From: Bacillus sp. FJAT-29937
GTDB taxonomy: Bacteria > Bacillota > Bacilli > Bacillales > Cytobacillaceae
DNA length: 64,000 nt
NCBI RefSeq assembly: GCF_001509555.1
Contig: NZ_LMAS01000001.1
Location: forward strand, 466,971 to 530,970
Direction: 5' to 3'
A model generated the notes under the pieces. The model was not told the origin of the DNA, ran no database searches, and worked only from the letters and a program-made list of their open reading frames with translations. Below are positions 56,786 to 64,000 of the stretch, piece by piece (position 1 is the first letter of the stretch; each line of letters opens with the position of its first letter). Made by a program: the position numbers and the translations under genes.

Positions 56786-58368
56786 TCCTTGTTCGGATCG
56801 ATATTTGTAAAGTAATTTTTAACGATTTCCTCTAAATCGGCTGGCAGTTTGTACCTGTCTGTACTTTGCCGGTAAGCTTTTTCATAGGTTTCAAAAACCT
56901 CATCATACGGTTTGATAGACCCTTTTAGTACTGGTCCAGAACCTTCTGTTTGCTCGGCAGGGCTTCCTTCACCAAGTCCGCCGTTATCTGTTTCAATATT
57001 TGTCTGACCGTTTAACTGATCAGGGACTGTGAGCAGCTCACGAGAGCCTTGCCCTTTGCCCGCTCCCAAACCGCCAGAACCGCTGCCGCTTCCTGAGCCT
57101 GAGCCTCCTGAACCGGGGCCAGAGCCGCTGCCACTGCCGGAGCCAGTTCCTGAACCGCTTCCTGCTCCATTCCCCTGTCCACTCCCTGAACCTGAACTGT
57201 TTCCGCCAGACGAGCCTTGAGGATTTTGGCCAGGCTGCTGTCCATTGCCATTCTGTCCACTTGGCTGACTCCCTGGAGAATTAGCTTGATTACTAGGCTG
57301 AGCTGGAGGGGCGAAGGCAAGCTGACCGGGAGGAATCCCATTTGAAGCCATTTGATTTTGCATTGCTAATCCTGTTTTTTGCAAAGCTTGCTGTGCAGCG
57401 GCAAGCTGGGCTAGAAATTCATCAGAATTAAGCGCACTTTCAATCTGTTCCATTAATTTAGCCAGTTCTTCTTCAGTGAGTTGGCGGTCATTATCGGTTA
57501 ATTGATTAAAGGCCATCTTCTGTTCTTCTGTAAGTTCATCCCATTTTTCATTTAACTTAGATATTTCTTTTTCAATGGCTTCTAAGCTTTTTTCATTTAG
57601 AATCTTTTCTAAATCCGACAATCCGTTATTTTTCAATTCATTCTTCCAGTTTTCAAGTGCCAGTTGTTTTTCTTTTTCCTTCAGAGCCTTTAATTCCAAT
57701 TCCTTTTTCTGTTTAGCCAGCTCTTTTAATGCTTCCTCTGCAGATTTCTTTTCTGCTATTTTGTCTGCTGCTTCCTGAAGGGCTTTTTTCACTTCTGGAT
57801 CTTTTTCCTTTTTGATTTCTTCCTTTAGTTCTTTTTTAGCCTCTGCTACAAGCTTAATTTCCTTCTCCTTCTGCTTTGCCAGATTGATGTTTTCATTAGG
57901 AAAAACAAATAGAAATATAGCTGCTGCTGTGATTGCAAGACTTAATAGCAGCCATCTTGGATAAAAGTATTGTTTTTTTCTTTTATACACTTTTTCACTA
58001 GTATTCTTCATGTGCTTAACAGCATCAGATAGCTGAAGGGAAGCCATGATTCCTTCTGTTTTTAAGAAGCTATATGCTGTCAAAACCCGATCATCCGGTA
58101 CAAATCGGTTATAAATGAGGGCCGCTTCGTATTTTTTTGAACGTTTTCTCCAAATTCGAATGATAAAAACGATGAACAGTGCAAGTATAATGGAAAAGAA
58201 ATAATAGTGAACAAAAGGAATGACAATAAATCTTGCCAGCCCGAGCAGAATAAGGGCCAGAGCTCCTGCAAATACAAGCAGAAGCTGTACCTCCTTAATG
58301 ATTAACTGAACGAGCAGCTGTTTCTGTATGGGCCTTAACAGTTTTTCAAATTGTTTGCGATCCTCCAT
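56782..58368 (-). CDS. Membrane coiled-coil protein with Gly/Ser linker (DUF4175-like layout)
   Basis: A 528-residue protein. Two membrane helices (about 30-70) and a third (about 145-163) precede a very Lys/Glu-rich coiled coil (about 165-330). A Gly/Ser/Pro/Gln linker covers about 355-440, and a conserved-looking C-terminus (YKLPADLEEIVKNYFTNIDP) ends the protein. Similar proteins ending in a YF motif stand beside MoxR/VWA genes in other bacteria. The ATG at 58368 follows AAGGA by 9 bases; an ATG at 58377 is the alternative. The linker DNA is notably GC-rich for this genome. Function unknown. Confidence 0.82.
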   Translation of the reverse strand: MEDRKQFEKLLRPIQKQLLVQLIIKEVQLLLVFAGALALILLGLARFIVIPFVHYYFFSIILALFIVFIIRIWRKRSKKYEAALIYNRFVPDDRVLTAYSFLKTEGIMASLQLSDAVKHMKNTSEKVYKRKKQYFYPRWLLLSLAITAAAIFLFVFPNENINLAKQKEKEIKLVAEAKKELKEEIKKEKDPEVKKALQEAADKIAEKKSAEEALKELAKQKKELELKALKEKEKQLALENWKNELKNNGLSDLEKILNEKSLEAIEKEISKLNEKWDELTEEQKMAFNQLTDNDRQLTEEELAKLMEQIESALNSDEFLAQLAAAQQALQKTGLAMQNQMASNGIPPGQLAFAPPAQPSNQANSPGSQPSGQNGNGQQPGQNPQGSSGGNSSGSGSGQGNGAGSGSGTGSGSGSGSGPGSGGSGSGSGSGSGGLGAGKGQGSRELLTVPDQLNGQTNIETDNGGLGEGSPAEQTEGSGPVLKGSIKPYDEVFETYEKAYRQSTDRYKLPADLEEIVKNYFTNIDPNKE

Positions 58369-58388
58369 TGGTTTCATTCCTTATCTGT

Positions 58389-59234
58389 TCATCCCTTTTT
58401 CATATTAGGACGCAGTTTTTTAATACTGATAAATACAGCACCAATTATGATGACTGTATACGAAATTAAATAAGAGATCCATAAAGGGAATTTAATCCCT
58501 GTTGTATTCGCAATTTCTCTTGAAAATTCAGGCTCAAAAGTACTTAGCAAAATGATTGGCGGATTAAGCATCGCCGCAAAATAAGCTAATGGGCTTGCTG
58601 ACGGTGTTCCGGTGTATCCATAGCGATTGGCGAATTGCATAAATACGAGCGTCAAAAAAGCAGTACCGCCTGCTAAAAATAAAGTAACTCCATAAGCCGA
58701 CACCATCGAAACAATCGTTTTCCTAATAAGTGTTGATAATAGTACACCGACAGTGCCAAAGGCAATCATCGTGAAAATATAAAAGGAAATGGTCGTTAAC
58801 ACCTGACCCGGGGAAATTCCTCCGAACAGAAAAACGAAGCTGTAAAGCGGAAGTCCCGCAATAATTAATAAAAGTAAGTAAGAGATGGACGATATAAGCT
58901 TGCTTAGGATAATGCTGGCCGAGCTTTGTGTCGTTGTCAGCATGATGTTCAACGTCTGTCTCTCACGCTCACTGCTAATTACACCTGCTGTTAATCCGGG
59001 AGTGATAAACAGGACTAAAGCGAGCTGAAGAAAAGAGAGCATGATGAATATCGTCCTGCTTTGGTCTGGCTTGAAGAAGCCATGTGAGTTCGATAATGAC
59101 TCAATAAACACAAATCCGACAATGATTAATCCAAGTGCCAGCAAATAGAAGAGAATGCCAAGAAAGCTTTTAAAAGATCGGAAACGAAGCTTAAATTCCT
59201 TATTCAGAACAGGGTTAATAACAAAATTCTTCAT
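58389..59234 (-). CDS. ABC-2 type transporter permease
   Basis: A 281-residue membrane protein with six hydrophobic segments (about 22-46, 64-85, 108-135, 142-165, 172-195 and 245-268). The block SSERERQTLNIMLTTTQSSA before the third segment is typical of ABC-2/GldF-like permeases. It overlaps its ATPase gene by 4 bases. Direction and substrate of transport cannot be told from the sequence. Confidence 0.92.
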   Translation of the reverse strand: MKNFVINPVLNKEFKLRFRSFKSFLGILFYLLALGLIIVGFVFIESLSNSHGFFKPDQSRTIFIMLSFLQLALVLFITPGLTAGVISSERERQTLNIMLTTTQSSASIILSKLISSISYLLLLIIAGLPLYSFVFLFGGISPGQVLTTISFYIFTMIAFGTVGVLLSTLIRKTIVSMVSAYGVTLFLAGGTAFLTLVFMQFANRYGYTGTPSASPLAYFAAMLNPPIILLSTFEPEFSREIANTTGIKFPLWISYLISYTVIIIGAVFISIKKLRPNMKKG

Positions 59235-60166
59235 GACAGCTCTACTCCCTTAGTAATTTCCATAAATACATCTTCCAGGTTCGTCTCAATTTCCGAAAAG
59301 CTTATGATCGCTAGATTGTTTATGATCGCTTTTTTCAGTAATTCCGTTTGTTCAAAGGCAGAGCCTTTGTATATAAATTGCAGGGAGTTTTCCTCCTCAC
59401 CTTTAATTAATTTCGACACATTTGGATCATCTTCAAAAAAGGCTGCCGCTTTCTCGAGATCTTGATATGTCTTAACAATAATCAGTTTCTCTCCTTTTAA
59501 CTTCGCTTGTATGTCCGAAACTGCCCCTTCAGCAACAAGCTGGCCTTGATCAATAATTCCAATCGTATCGCACATTTCAGCTAGCTCCGGCAGAATATGC
59601 GAAGAAATTAATATCGTTTTCCCCATGCTCTTTAGTTCCTTTAATATTTCTCGCATTTCTACACGCGCTCTTGGATCAAGTCCAGAGGCAGGTTCGTCCA
59701 GGATTAACACTTCAGGATCATGGATTAAACTTCTGGCCAAGCATAAACGCTGCTTCATTCCTCTTGACAGTGCGTCAACATAGGAGTCCTGCTTATGAGA
59801 TAAATTAACAAGATCGAGCAATTGGGGAATAAGCTTTTCTCTTTCATGCAATGGAATTCCATAGCTTGCACCATAGAAATGTAAATATTCTATTGTCTTG
59901 AGCTGATCGTAAACACCAAAGAAATCCGGCATATACCCAAGCTGTCTTCTAACCATCTTCGGTTCCTTTTGAACGTTATACCCGTTTATATAAGCTGTCC
60001 CTGAACTCGGGGCAAGCAAAGTAGCTAATATTGAAAAGGTTGTTGACTTTCCAGCGCCATTTTGCCCGACAAATCCGAAAACAGAGCCTTTATCAATTTG
60101 CAGATTAAGTGAATTCAGCGCGGTAAAATTTCCGTATCGTTTTGTTAGGTCGATAATTTCAATCAT
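59231..60166 (-). CDS. ABC transporter ATP-binding protein
   Basis: A 311-residue ATPase. Walker A GQNGAGKST is at 34-42, Walker B LILDEP at 154-159 and the H-loop is in ILISSHILPELAE. The signature is LSRGMKQR (133-140) rather than LSGGQ, a variant common in ABC-2 drug/GldA-type ATPases. A C-terminal domain (about 215-311) is present. It is coupled by 4-base overlaps to genes on both sides, so the ABC pair and the large secreted protein form one unit. Confidence 0.95.
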   Translation of the reverse strand: MIEIIDLTKRYGNFTALNSLNLQIDKGSVFGFVGQNGAGKSTTFSILATLLAPSSGTAYINGYNVQKEPKMVRRQLGYMPDFFGVYDQLKTIEYLHFYGASYGIPLHEREKLIPQLLDLVNLSHKQDSYVDALSRGMKQRLCLARSLIHDPEVLILDEPASGLDPRARVEMREILKELKSMGKTILISSHILPELAEMCDTIGIIDQGQLVAEGAVSDIQAKLKGEKLIIVKTYQDLEKAAAFFEDDPNVSKLIKGEEENSLQFIYKGSAFEQTELLKKAIINNLAIISFSEIETNLEDVFMEITKGVELS

Positions 60167-62547
60167 GGTGTCACATCCCCTTTAATAGTGATCACCGGTA
60201 GTTGAACATGTGGATCACCTTTTGCATTTTTTATAAGCAATAACTTTATTTCGCCTTCCTTTGAAATAAATGGCTGAATATTGTTTTCATTAGTAAGAGT
60301 GAGGCTTCGTTTATCCGCTTCAATTAGAAGCCATTCCCCAGTGCCATAATTAAATACCGAATACTGAATCAGTTGACTGTTCGTTTTAATAGTCATTTCA
60401 TCCAACTTAATGCCTTTATCTACTATTTGCTTTGGTAGCTGAACAATATATTCATATTCTCCATCATCCATAGCCATTTCCCGATTCGATCCATTGATCA
60501 TATTCTCAAAAATATGTCCTTTAAGCACATTCACATGGGAGCTTAACATATCGTTCTTAATCGTCACTGCTCCCGAGAACTCATGTTCAGCATGAAAAGA
60601 CTGTACAATAAGATTCGTATTATCCTGTTTTTCCTTTTTGCCCGCCATATTAACGTCTAAAATAGCATCTTTCGTAAATCCGCCAATAATCGGTTCATTT
60701 TTAGTTCCGTTTATTAAAATAAAGTTTGAGGCAGCATATTGTAATCTATCTTTTCTCATTTTATTAATATCTGAATTCTGATAGGAATAGTTCGGCCCAC
60801 CAGCACCAGTAGGCTTTGTCAGAAGCGCCTGCTTCATTTGTTTATCTACCTGTAATGACTCCCCCTTCTTCAATGGACCTAAGCTAATTTTTTCATTTCC
60901 TGACCAAATAAAAACTTCCTCAAAATCAAAGTCAAAACCGTTGTGAATATTTCCTGTCAACTGACTATTTTTAAGTGTAAGATCTGTTGTAAAGCTGCCC
61001 TCTGTTTTCGTGCTTGCCTTGCCATACAGAGTTTTTGATGACCAGTAGCCGACTTCTGGGAAGACAATATCAGTAGTTTTGCGTTTTTCTTCAAACACCG
61101 CATTCCTTGCAGCATCATAGCCATTCATATTCTGTGTACTTGTCACAGCTTTAAAATCCTTTGGTATGGAAAGAGTATATTCCCCGCTTTTATTCGATAA
61201 TAGTGTTGCTGCTTGTAATCCTGTTAAATGTTTATCAGATACTTTGTAAACGCCCATTTGATTAAGCTGGGGCTTAGCAATCCGGTCTTTTGCGCCTATT
61301 CCAAATACAATGGCAGCCATCATTAAAGCTAGTGAAGGAATAATCCACCATGAATGCTCCCTTTTATCCAGTTTCCGCAAAACAAAATATAATAGGGGCA
61401 CAATGACAATGATATATCCACCCAATAAAGCAATAAGCTGACTGATTGAAAAATGGCTGGCAGGGAAAAATTCATTTGCCTCTACAAAATCCCAATATAG
61501 TGACCCATAAAAATCCGGGCCATATCTTCCAAAGAACATATTCGTTTTATCAGCTTCATTCAAAAACTTGGCAAACCAACTGCTATAGCCCTTCCATGAG
61601 GATAGAGGTTCATCCCCAAGAGAAAACCCCGTTTGTAAAATAGTTCCATCTCCAACTTTTATTTTGGCCGTTATTGGAGTTGACTCACTTTGATCAATAA
61701 TGTCAGCAGTTTTTTCTACTGCTCCAGTGAAAACATTCAACTCTTTAAAGTTTGGATTTTTCTCCTGATCGACAAGCTTAAGGAAATCAGCAGAAACCTT
61801 CATTTCACTATCCATTTTCATTGGGAGCAAAGAATATATATCACCATAAGAACCGCTTCCATTAGGAGAAGCCCCTGCAATTAAAACGCCTCCCCCTTCA
61901 ATCCATTCCTTAATGGCTGTTTGCTGCTCTTTGTCCAATTGTGCCAGAGGGTATTCATCAATGAGCAAGTAATCAAGCATCTCTAGTCCCAATGACCGCT
62001 TAGGCATTTGTTCCTTCTTGAGTTCAATCATTTGCGTTTGAGTAAAAGGAAGAATTCTTAATTCCTTTAATCGATCATAATTCTCGCTTAATACACCTAT
62101 TACATTTTCATTCATATCGATGTGATGTATTTTTATTTTGTCTGACCCAGTAAATTTGATTTTTTTTCCTTTTTTCCAATCTCCTTTGTAAAGAGAAAGT
62201 TGGGAAAGATTTTGGTATGATGATGGATGGTCATCTGTTACCCCTGGAAATGAAACTTGATATGTTTTCGCAGAATTTGCAGGAAGATCAACATTTACCG
62301 AAATTGCACCCCCTGTATTCCAGGAAGGATTGAAATTAACTAATAAATCTCCGGAAAATGCTTCTCCTTTATTTTCAAGCTTAATAGTGAGCGGAAAGCC
62401 TTTCCCCACCTTCACTTTTCCGTTAAAGCCTGACTCAAGTGTAATATTTATATTTTCAGCATCTGCTTTAACAGTTGGCAGAAAAATGCCAATGGTCAAG
62501 AAAAAGCTAACTAAAAGACCAATGGCTAATTTAATACTTTTTTGCAT
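60163..62547 (-). CDS. Large secreted/membrane protein of the ABC-MoxR-VWA block
   Basis: A 794-residue protein, first gene of the block. It has a signal peptide (about 1-29, cut near VKADAEN), a beta-rich extracytoplasmic half, and a DUF4350/GldG-like segment (MLDYLLIDEYPLAQL, then IKEWIEGGGVLIAGASPNGS, about 185-225). Two adjacent membrane helices lie at about 370-390 and 400-420, and a second large extracytoplasmic part follows. I do not recognise a named family for the whole protein. A GldG-like partner of the ABC transporter is the most likely role (inference). GGGGGAG precedes the ATG. Confidence 0.85.
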   Translation of the reverse strand: MQKSIKLAIGLLVSFFLTIGIFLPTVKADAENINITLESGFNGKVKVGKGFPLTIKLENKGEAFSGDLLVNFNPSWNTGGAISVNVDLPANSAKTYQVSFPGVTDDHPSSYQNLSQLSLYKGDWKKGKKIKFTGSDKIKIHHIDMNENVIGVLSENYDRLKELRILPFTQTQMIELKKEQMPKRSLGLEMLDYLLIDEYPLAQLDKEQQTAIKEWIEGGGVLIAGASPNGSGSYGDIYSLLPMKMDSEMKVSADFLKLVDQEKNPNFKELNVFTGAVEKTADIIDQSESTPITAKIKVGDGTILQTGFSLGDEPLSSWKGYSSWFAKFLNEADKTNMFFGRYGPDFYGSLYWDFVEANEFFPASHFSISQLIALLGGYIIVIVPLLYFVLRKLDKREHSWWIIPSLALMMAAIVFGIGAKDRIAKPQLNQMGVYKVSDKHLTGLQAATLLSNKSGEYTLSIPKDFKAVTSTQNMNGYDAARNAVFEEKRKTTDIVFPEVGYWSSKTLYGKASTKTEGSFTTDLTLKNSQLTGNIHNGFDFDFEEVFIWSGNEKISLGPLKKGESLQVDKQMKQALLTKPTGAGGPNYSYQNSDINKMRKDRLQYAASNFILINGTKNEPIIGGFTKDAILDVNMAGKKEKQDNTNLIVQSFHAEHEFSGAVTIKNDMLSSHVNVLKGHIFENMINGSNREMAMDDGEYEYIVQLPKQIVDKGIKLDEMTIKTNSQLIQYSVFNYGTGEWLLIEADKRSLTLTNENNIQPFISKEGEIKLLLIKNAKGDPHVQLPVITIKGDVTP

Positions 62548-62565
62548 CTAAATCTCCCCCAGCAA

Positions 62566-62619
62566 CTTCCATAATAATGTTAATTTCCATAATAAAATTA
62601 ATTTCCATAATAATAGACG
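62566..62619. repeat. Three 18-bp tandem repeats in the leader of the eight-gene block
   Basis: Three contiguous 18-base units (62566-62583, 62584-62601, 62602-62619) share the core TTTCCATAATAA on the plus strand, with consensus TTTCCATAATAAWRTTAA. The first 12 bases differ at only one position across copies (a C in unit 1). They lie between the promoter and the first gene, ending about 19 bases before its ATG. Direct, regularly spaced copies suggest binding sites or an RNA element. Confidence 0.8.
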
Positions 62620-62649
62620 AAAAATATTGGTGAAAGTTCTCGCTCTTTT

Positions 62650-62679
62650 ATTAAAATAGGTAAATGGAAGGATTATCAA
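62650..62679 (-). promoter_or_regulatory. Promoter of the eight-gene block
   Basis: On the minus strand TTGATA (62674-62679), an 18-base spacer and TTTAAT (62650-62655), each five of six consensus bases. It starts just after the ftsY terminator. The predicted leader is about 95 bases and contains the tandem repeats. Confidence 0.65.
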
Positions 62680-62687
62680 ACTAGAAA

Positions 62688-62726
62688 ATAAAAAAACAGC
62701 CAAATGCACTGTTCGGCTGTTTTTAC
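62688..62726 (-). terminator. Terminator of ftsY
   Basis: A perfect 10-bp inverted repeat AAAAACAGCC / GGCTGTTTTT (arms 62715-62724 and 62692-62701, 13-base loop) with a long U-run on the minus strand. It lies about 14 bases after the ftsY stop codon and separates smc-ftsY from the eight-gene block. Confidence 0.93.
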
Positions 62727-62738
62727 ATGTATTTTCAA

Positions 62739-63728
62739 TTAATCAGCTTCTTGTTCCACTAACTCTGCAAAAAGCCCATAAACATATTGCTCTGCATTAA
62801 ATTCCTGGAGGTCATCCATTTTTTCTCCGAGACCGACAAATTTAACTGGGATATCCAGTTCATTTCTGATAGCAAGGACGATTCCGCCTTTTGCTGTACC
62901 ATCAAGCTTTGTAAGAACAATTCCGCTAACATTTGTCGCTTCCTTGAAGGTTTTTGCTTGAATCATTGCATTTTGGCCAGTAGTAGCATCAAGGACTAGA
63001 AGAACCTCATGCGGAGCGCCAGGTACTTCCCTTTCAATCACTCTCTTAACCTTTTCAAGCTCTTTCATCAAGTTTACTTTATTTTGAAGCCTTCCAGCTG
63101 TATCGCAAATTAATATATCTGCATTGCGGGATTTTGCAGCTTGAATCGCATCAAACATAACAGCGGCAGGATCTGACCCTTCACCCTGCTTAATGACTTC
63201 AACACCGACTCTTTCCCCCCAAACCTCAAGCTGTTCGATCGCTCCCGCTCTGAAGGTATCTCCGGCTGCTAATATCACCTTATTGCCTTCCGTTTTGAAT
63301 TTATGTGCAAGCTTACCAATGGTTGTTGTTTTCCCAACACCATTAACCCCAACAAACAGGATAACGGTTAGTGAATCGGATTGGATATTAAGCTCGGATG
63401 AAGATTTTCCGCCAGCCTCATAAATTTCAACTAGTTTCTCAGAAATTACACTTTGAACTTCTCTAGGATCTTGAATGTTTTTCCTTTTCACTTCTAATTT
63501 TAATTCTTCCACAAGCTTCATGACGGTATCGAAGCCAACATCCGCTTGAATGAGGATTTCCTCTAATTCCTCAAAGAAATCTTCATCAACCTTTCGATAT
63601 CGGGCAACGAGATCATTTACTTTATTTGAAAAATTGTCTCTTGTTTTTGCCAATCCATCTTTAAACTTTTCTGTTACACTATCCGTTTGTTTTGTAATTT
63701 TTTCTTTTAATTTTTTGAAAAAGCTCAT
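62739..63728 (-). CDS. ftsY: Signal recognition particle receptor FtsY
   Basis: A 329-residue SRP receptor GTPase, the same length as in B. subtilis. The NG domain carries VGVNGVGKTTTIGKLAHKFK, DTFRAGAIEQLEVW, DTAGRLQNKVNLMKEL and TKLDGTAKGGIVLAI. The N-terminal A region is short and charged. It follows smc by 69 bases, a spacer with a strong hairpin. Confidence 0.98.
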   Translation of the reverse strand: MSFFKKLKEKITKQTDSVTEKFKDGLAKTRDNFSNKVNDLVARYRKVDEDFFEELEEILIQADVGFDTVMKLVEELKLEVKRKNIQDPREVQSVISEKLVEIYEAGGKSSSELNIQSDSLTVILFVGVNGVGKTTTIGKLAHKFKTEGNKVILAAGDTFRAGAIEQLEVWGERVGVEVIKQGEGSDPAAVMFDAIQAAKSRNADILICDTAGRLQNKVNLMKELEKVKRVIEREVPGAPHEVLLVLDATTGQNAMIQAKTFKEATNVSGIVLTKLDGTAKGGIVLAIRNELDIPVKFVGLGEKMDDLQEFNAEQYVYGLFAELVEQEAD

Positions 63729-63764
63729 TACGGTTCACTTCCTTTAATATAGAATCATATGTAC

Positions 63765-63795
63765 TTGGAGCCGGCCGAAAAAGGCCAGCTTCCAA
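63765..63795 (-). other. Hairpin in the smc-ftsY spacer
   Basis: On the minus strand TTGG-A-AGCTGGCC pairs with GGCCGGCT-CCAA (12 bp, one bulged A, one G-U, loop TTTTTC). It lies 2 bases before the smc stop region's end and upstream of ftsY. No U-run follows, so read-through into ftsY is expected; an mRNA stability or processing role is inferred. Confidence 0.65.
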
Positions 63796-63797
63796 CT

Positions 63798-64000
63798 TTA
63801 ATGTGTGACTAATTCCTTCGTCTCTTCAAGGCGAACAGACACTAGCTTTGAGACACCTGACTCTTGCATAGTCACCCCATACAATACATCAGCTTCCTCC
63901 ATCGTTCCTTTACGATGGGTAATAACAATAAATTGCGTTTCAGAGCTGAATCTTTTTAAATATTGACTAAAACGGAATACGTTTGCTTCATCAAGGGCTG
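63798..64000 (-). CDS. smc: Chromosome segregation SMC protein, C-terminal end (partial)
   Basis: The last 67 codons of SMC, the ATPase that organises and separates chromosomes with ScpA and ScpB. The visible part begins ALDEANVFRFSQYLKRFSSE, the D-loop/Walker B follow-on of the C-terminal head, then FIVITHRKGTMEEADVLYGV and ends LVSVRLEETKELVTH. The TAA stop is at 63798-63800. The rest lies right of the window. smc-ftsY order matches Bacillus. Confidence 0.96.
   Translation of the reverse strand, partial: ALDEANVFRFSQYLKRFSSETQFIVITHRKGTMEEADVLYGVTMQESGVSKLVSVRLEETKELVTH

Noticed and set aside
57012-57341. A 109-codon frame in the alternative phase of the Gly/Ser linker
   Set aside because: The GC-rich repetitive codons keep several phases open; the product is Ala/Gln/Val-rich low complexity with no start signal.
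62566-62619. CRISPR-like array
   Set aside because: The units are contiguous with no spacers, only three copies, and no cas genes are near.

Overview
The window is 64 kb of chromosome from a low-GC, flagellated, Gram-positive rod of the Bacillaceae. This rests on gene order and protein similarity recalled from Bacillus subtilis. Every gene I can support lies on the minus strand, so the map runs from right (64000) to left (1). The order smc-ftsY-ylxM-ffh-rpsP-khpA-ylqD-rimM-trmD-rplS-rbgA-rnhB-(ylqG-flhX)-sucC-sucD-dprA-topA-trmFO-xerC-hslV-hslU-codY-flgB...sigD-swrB-like-rpsB is the classic Bacillus backbone. I cannot name the species from sequence alone. I see no tRNA, rRNA, insertion sequence, prophage or CRISPR array.

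Right part (62.7-64 kb): the end of smc, then ftsY with a strong terminator. Next (50.4-62.6 kb) comes a block that is absent from the B. subtilis order as I know it: eight tightly packed, mostly overlapping genes inserted between ftsY and ylxM-ffh. They encode a secreted/membrane protein, an ABC ATPase and an ABC-2 permease, a membrane coiled-coil protein with a Gly/Ser linker, a MoxR AAA+ ATPase, a DUF58 protein, a BatA-type von Willebrand (VWA) protein and a 926-residue double-VWA protein. The block has its own sigma-A-like promoter, and its leader carries three 18-bp tandem repeats. This is the strongest candidate for an undescribed system.

Middle part (30.5-50.2 kb): housekeeping genes for the signal recognition particle, ribosome maturation (rpsP, rimM, trmD, rplS, rbgA), signal peptidase, RNase HII, succinyl-CoA ligase, DNA uptake/recombination (dprA, xerC), topoisomerase I, tRNA methylation (trmFO), the HslUV protease and the regulator CodY. 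Recognisable promoters precede ylxM, rpsP, rplS, sucC and probably topA and trmFO. Hairpin terminators follow khpA, rplS, rbgA, topA and codY. Two flagellar-like genes (a FliK-like and an FlhB-C-terminus-like protein) sit between rnhB and sucC.

Left part (0.3-30.1 kb): one long fla/che operon, flgB to sigD, encoding the rod and hook, MS ring, switch complex, type III export apparatus, FlhF/FlhG and the CheY-B-A-W-C-D chemotaxis set, ending in the flagellar sigma factor. A possible attenuator lies just before sigD. After sigD come a FapA (DUF342) protein, a small conserved protein and a SwrB/DUF6115-like membrane protein, then the promoter, structured leader and first 50 codons of rpsB.
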